From assembly GCA_040901795.1 (NCBI GenBank), contig JBBDYH010000057.1, forward strand, positions 1-33,340: a DNA stretch of 33,340 bases, read 5' to 3'. Under the pieces are notes generated by a model, which made no database searches, was not told where the DNA came from, and saw nothing but the letters and a program-made list of their open reading frames with translations. Positions 31,782 through 33,340 of this stretch are shown piece by piece (position 1 is the stretch's first letter; every line of letters begins with the position of its first letter). The DNA comes from JBBDYH01 sp040901795 (GTDB lineage Bacteria; Planctomycetota; Planctomycetia; Pirellulales; JALHPA01). The position numbers and the translations under genes are program-made.

Positions 31782-32375
31782 ATGAACGACGTTACCCAGA
31801 TACTGGCCCAACTCGACGAGCGCCATCCCACCGCCGCCGAACATCTCTTCGCGCTCGTCTATGACGAGCTGCGGCGACTGGCCGCGGCGAAACTAGCCCA
31901 CGAGAAACCCGGCCAGACGCTGCAAGCCACTGCCCTGGTCCATGAAGCCTACGTGCGACTCGTGGGCGCTGAGCAGCCGCAAAACTGGAACAGCCGCAAC
32001 CACTTCTTTGCCGCCGCGGCCGAATCGATGCGGCGCATCCTCGTCGACGCCGCACGCCGCAAGGCAGCACTCAAGCACGGCGGCGACCATGGACGTCAAA
32101 CCTTATCGGACTCCGAGATCGCTACCGCTGCGCCGCCCGACGAAGTTCTGGCCGTTCACGAGGCGCTTGATCGCTTAACCGCGGAGGACACCGTCGCGGG
32201 TGAGTTAGTCAAGCTGCACTACTTTGGCGGGTTTGCCCTTGAAGAAGCGGCCGATCTGCTCGGCATCTCTCGTGCAACCGCCTATCGCCGCTGGACTTAC
32301 GCCCGCACCTGGCTGCGCGCGGCCTTCGAGGACGAGCCTCCGACTCCCTCTCCCCCTGGGAGAGGGCCGGGGTGA
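31782..32375 (+). CDS. ECF-family RNA polymerase sigma factor
   Basis: A ~197-residue sigma factor of the Rhodopirellula/Verrucomicrobium ECF group. Region 2 is visible as the segment from YDELRRLAAAKLAHEKPGQTL through ALVHEAYVRLVG to NHFFAAAAESMRRILVDAARR. Region 4 follows with LDRLTAEDTVAGELVKLHYFGGFALEEAADLLGISRATAYRRWTYARTWL, whose helix-turn-helix is LLGISRATAYRRW. No anti-sigma factor is adjacent; instead, Ser/Thr kinase genes sit on both sides, the usual arrangement for kinase-associated planctomycete ECF factors, suggesting phosphorylation control. The last ~10 residues (PTPSPPGRGPG) are encoded by a palindromic repeat that also supplies the stop codon, so the natural C-terminus has been extended or replaced. 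The alternative start at 31773 adds three residues. Confidence 0.93.
   Translation: MNDVTQILAQLDERHPTAAEHLFALVYDELRRLAAAKLAHEKPGQTLQATALVHEAYVRLVGAEQPQNWNSRNHFFAAAAESMRRILVDAARRKAALKHGGDHGRQTLSDSEIATAAPPDEVLAVHEALDRLTAEDTVAGELVKLHYFGGFALEEAADLLGISRATAYRRWTYARTWLRAAFEDEPPTPSPPGRGPG
32346..32375. repeat. Palindromic repeat forming the end of the sigma gene
   Basis: ccctctcc (32346-32353) pairs with ggagaggg (32359-32366) and is followed by ccggggtgaggg, a very common short dispersed repeat type in GC-rich bacteria. It encodes SPPGRGPG and contributes the TGA stop of the ECF sigma gene. Confidence 0.75.
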
Positions 32376-32414
32376 GGGCACCCTGAGACAATACCCGGCC
32401 CTTTCACGCACATC

Positions 32415-32507
32415 TGTAGGGAACGCCCTCCGTGGCGTTCTGGAAGGGCCAAACGGTTTAGCGACGTTAATTCGCCCACCGGAACGGCACTGAGGCCGTT
32501 CCCTACA
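32415..32507. repeat. Composite palindromic repeat between sigma and kinase genes
   Basis: Outer arms tgtagggaac (32415-32424) and gttccctaca (32498-32507) are exact reverse complements. Inside, aacgcc/ggcgtt (32422-32439) and aacggc/gccgtt (32483-32500) form two hairpins. The layout is the same as at 27503-27560. The remaining part of the 146-bp gap shows nothing else. Confidence 0.8.
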
Positions 32508-32521
32508 GAACAACTACCACT

Positions 32522-33316
32522 ATGCCCACCGAAACCAATTCCGCCCGCACGATCTTCCTTGATGCGCTGGAGCGCCCCGCTCCGGACGACCGCGGCCTCT
32601 TCGTCGACGCTGCGTGTGCGGGTGACGAATCGCTCCGGGGTGACGTTTTGCGGCTGCTCGAAGCCCACGGCGGCCTTGCCAACTTCATGGATCGCCCCGC
32701 CGCCGGAATCTCGCCGACGATCAATCTTCCCGAAAGCGAACAGCCGGGCACCATGATCGGCCGCTACAAGCTGCTGGAACAGATCGGCGAGGGAGGCATG
32801 GGCGTGGTCTACGTCGCCGAGCAGACCGAGCCGGTCCGCCGCCGCGTTGCCCTTAAGATCATCAAGCCCGGCATGGACACCCGCCAGGTCATCGCACGCT
32901 TCGAGGCCGAGCGGCAGGCGCTGGCGATGATGGACCATCCGAACATCGCCAAGGTGCTCGATGCGGGCGCAGTTGGAGTTCAGGCTTCAGCCTGTGACCC
33001 CGTTGGAGTTCACGCTTCAGCGTGCGAGGCGCCTCGTTCATCCCCAGAGAACATGCTAAAGCATGAACTCCAACTTGGCCGCCCCTACTTCGTAATGGAG
33101 CTGGTCCGCGGCATGTCGATCACTGACTATTGCGACCAGGCGAAGCTCGAAGTGCGCGGCCGGCTGGAACTCTTCAAGACCGTCTGCCACGCTGTTCAAC
33201 ATGCGCACCAGAAGGGGATCATCCACCGCGACATCAAGCCGAGCAACGTGCTGGTCACGCTGCACGACGGCAAGCCAGTGGTCAAGCAGGGTCAGCGCGC
33301 ACTTTGGGGAATTTAG
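32522..33316 (+). CDS. Hanks-type Ser/Thr kinase, broken after the catalytic loop
   Basis: The gene begins like the ECF-linked planctomycete kinases: an N-terminal helical segment (FLDALERPAPDDRGLFVDAAC), then the kinase N-lobe IGRYKLLEQIGEGGMGVVYVAEQ, VALKIIKPGMD with the anchoring Lys, and FEAERQALAMMDHPNIAKVLDAGA. About 35 residues then come from an inserted palindromic repeat, after which normal sequence resumes at GRPYFVMELVRG and runs to the catalytic loop HRDIKPSNVLVTLHDGKPVVK. There the family would continue with an IDFG segment, but the sequence changes to unrelated QGQRALWGI and a stop. Without the DFG and the C-lobe it cannot be active as written. The break may be an insertion or an assembly junction near the contig end. 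Confidence 0.85.
   Translation: MPTETNSARTIFLDALERPAPDDRGLFVDAACAGDESLRGDVLRLLEAHGGLANFMDRPAAGISPTINLPESEQPGTMIGRYKLLEQIGEGGMGVVYVAEQTEPVRRRVALKIIKPGMDTRQVIARFEAERQALAMMDHPNIAKVLDAGAVGVQASACDPVGVHASACEAPRSSPENMLKHELQLGRPYFVMELVRGMSITDYCDQAKLEVRGRLELFKTVCHAVQHAHQKGIIHRDIKPSNVLVTLHDGKPVVKQGQRALWGI
32972..33074. repeat. Palindromic repeat inserted in frame in the kinase gene
   Basis: Two copies of gttggagttca (32972-32982 and 33002-33012) face a reverse-complement arm tgaactccaac (33064-33074). Inside are three small hairpins: caggc-ttca-gcctg (32981-32994), cacgc-ttca-gcgtg (33011-33024) and catgc-taaa-gcatg (33052-33065). The stretch of about 105 bases is a multiple of three and has no stop in the kinase frame; it adds ~35 residues between DAGA and GRPYFVMEL. 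Confidence 0.85.
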
Positions 33317-33340
33317 GGGAGGTGGGGCGCTGGCGCTGTA
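33287..33340. other. Unrelated sequence joining the broken kinase at the window end
   Basis: From about base 33287 the sequence no longer encodes kinase. The ~54 bases to the window end include gtcagcgcgcactttgggga and a G-rich run with gcgctggcgct. It could be one end of an insertion sequence or a misassembled contig edge; too little is visible to name it. Confidence 0.5.

Noticed and set aside
33287..33340. Naming the terminal sequence as a specific insertion sequence
   Set aside because: Only 54 bases are visible, with no transposase and no defined inverted terminal repeat; an assembly artefact is equally possible.

Overview
The window looks like a GC-rich chromosome segment from a planctomycete, probably Pirellulales-like. 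The evidence is the protein families: a sulfatase fused to a glycosidase-like module, a very large secreted PVC-type dehydrogenase with a C-terminal CxxCH haem domain, a YTV-type 16-residue-repeat surface protein, and an ECF sigma factor paired with Hanks-type Ser/Thr kinases. This is inference from gene content; no rRNA or other phylogenetic marker is present.

Layout. (1) 1-3278, plus strand: the end of a sulfatase/glycoside-hydrolase-like fusion and a secreted protein of unknown function. (2) 3284-9825, minus strand: pcm, recJ and the giant secreted dehydrogenase. (3) 9963-16756, minus strand: a metal-handling operon consisting of a Cys-rich secreted protein, an HMA-domain periplasmic protein, a Cys-cluster lipoprotein, a tripartite ABC system (two FtsX-type permeases, one LolD-type ATPase, one HlyD-type adaptor) and a DtxR/MntR-family regulator. 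(4) 16971-25939, plus strand, divergent from region 3: a second Cys-rich secreted protein, a frameshifted CzcC/TolC-like outer-membrane factor, two His-rich secreted proteins, a CzcB-like adaptor, a CzcA-like RND pump and a His-rich lipoprotein. (5) 26065-27438, minus strand: the YTV-type repeat protein. (6) 28122-33316, plus strand: a REC-GGDEF-CBS diguanylate cyclase, a membrane Ser/Thr kinase, an ECF sigma factor and a second Ser/Thr kinase that is broken near the window end.

The most interesting unit is the ~16-kb divergent metal island (9963-25939). An ABC exporter and an RND exporter are encoded back to back with six small secreted or lipid-anchored Cys/His-rich proteins and one DtxR-type regulator. 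A plausible model is a cell-envelope metal buffering and export system: the small proteins bind metal outside the cytoplasm and hand it to the RND and ABC machines, while the regulator senses metal inside. The metal is not identifiable from sequence.

A second theme is short composite palindromes (outer inverted arms enclosing smaller hairpins) between genes at 3930, 21981, 25941, 27503 and 32415. One relative has landed in frame inside the second kinase (32972-33074), and another forms the C-terminus and stop codon of the ECF sigma factor. No tRNA, rRNA, CRISPR array or complete insertion sequence was seen.
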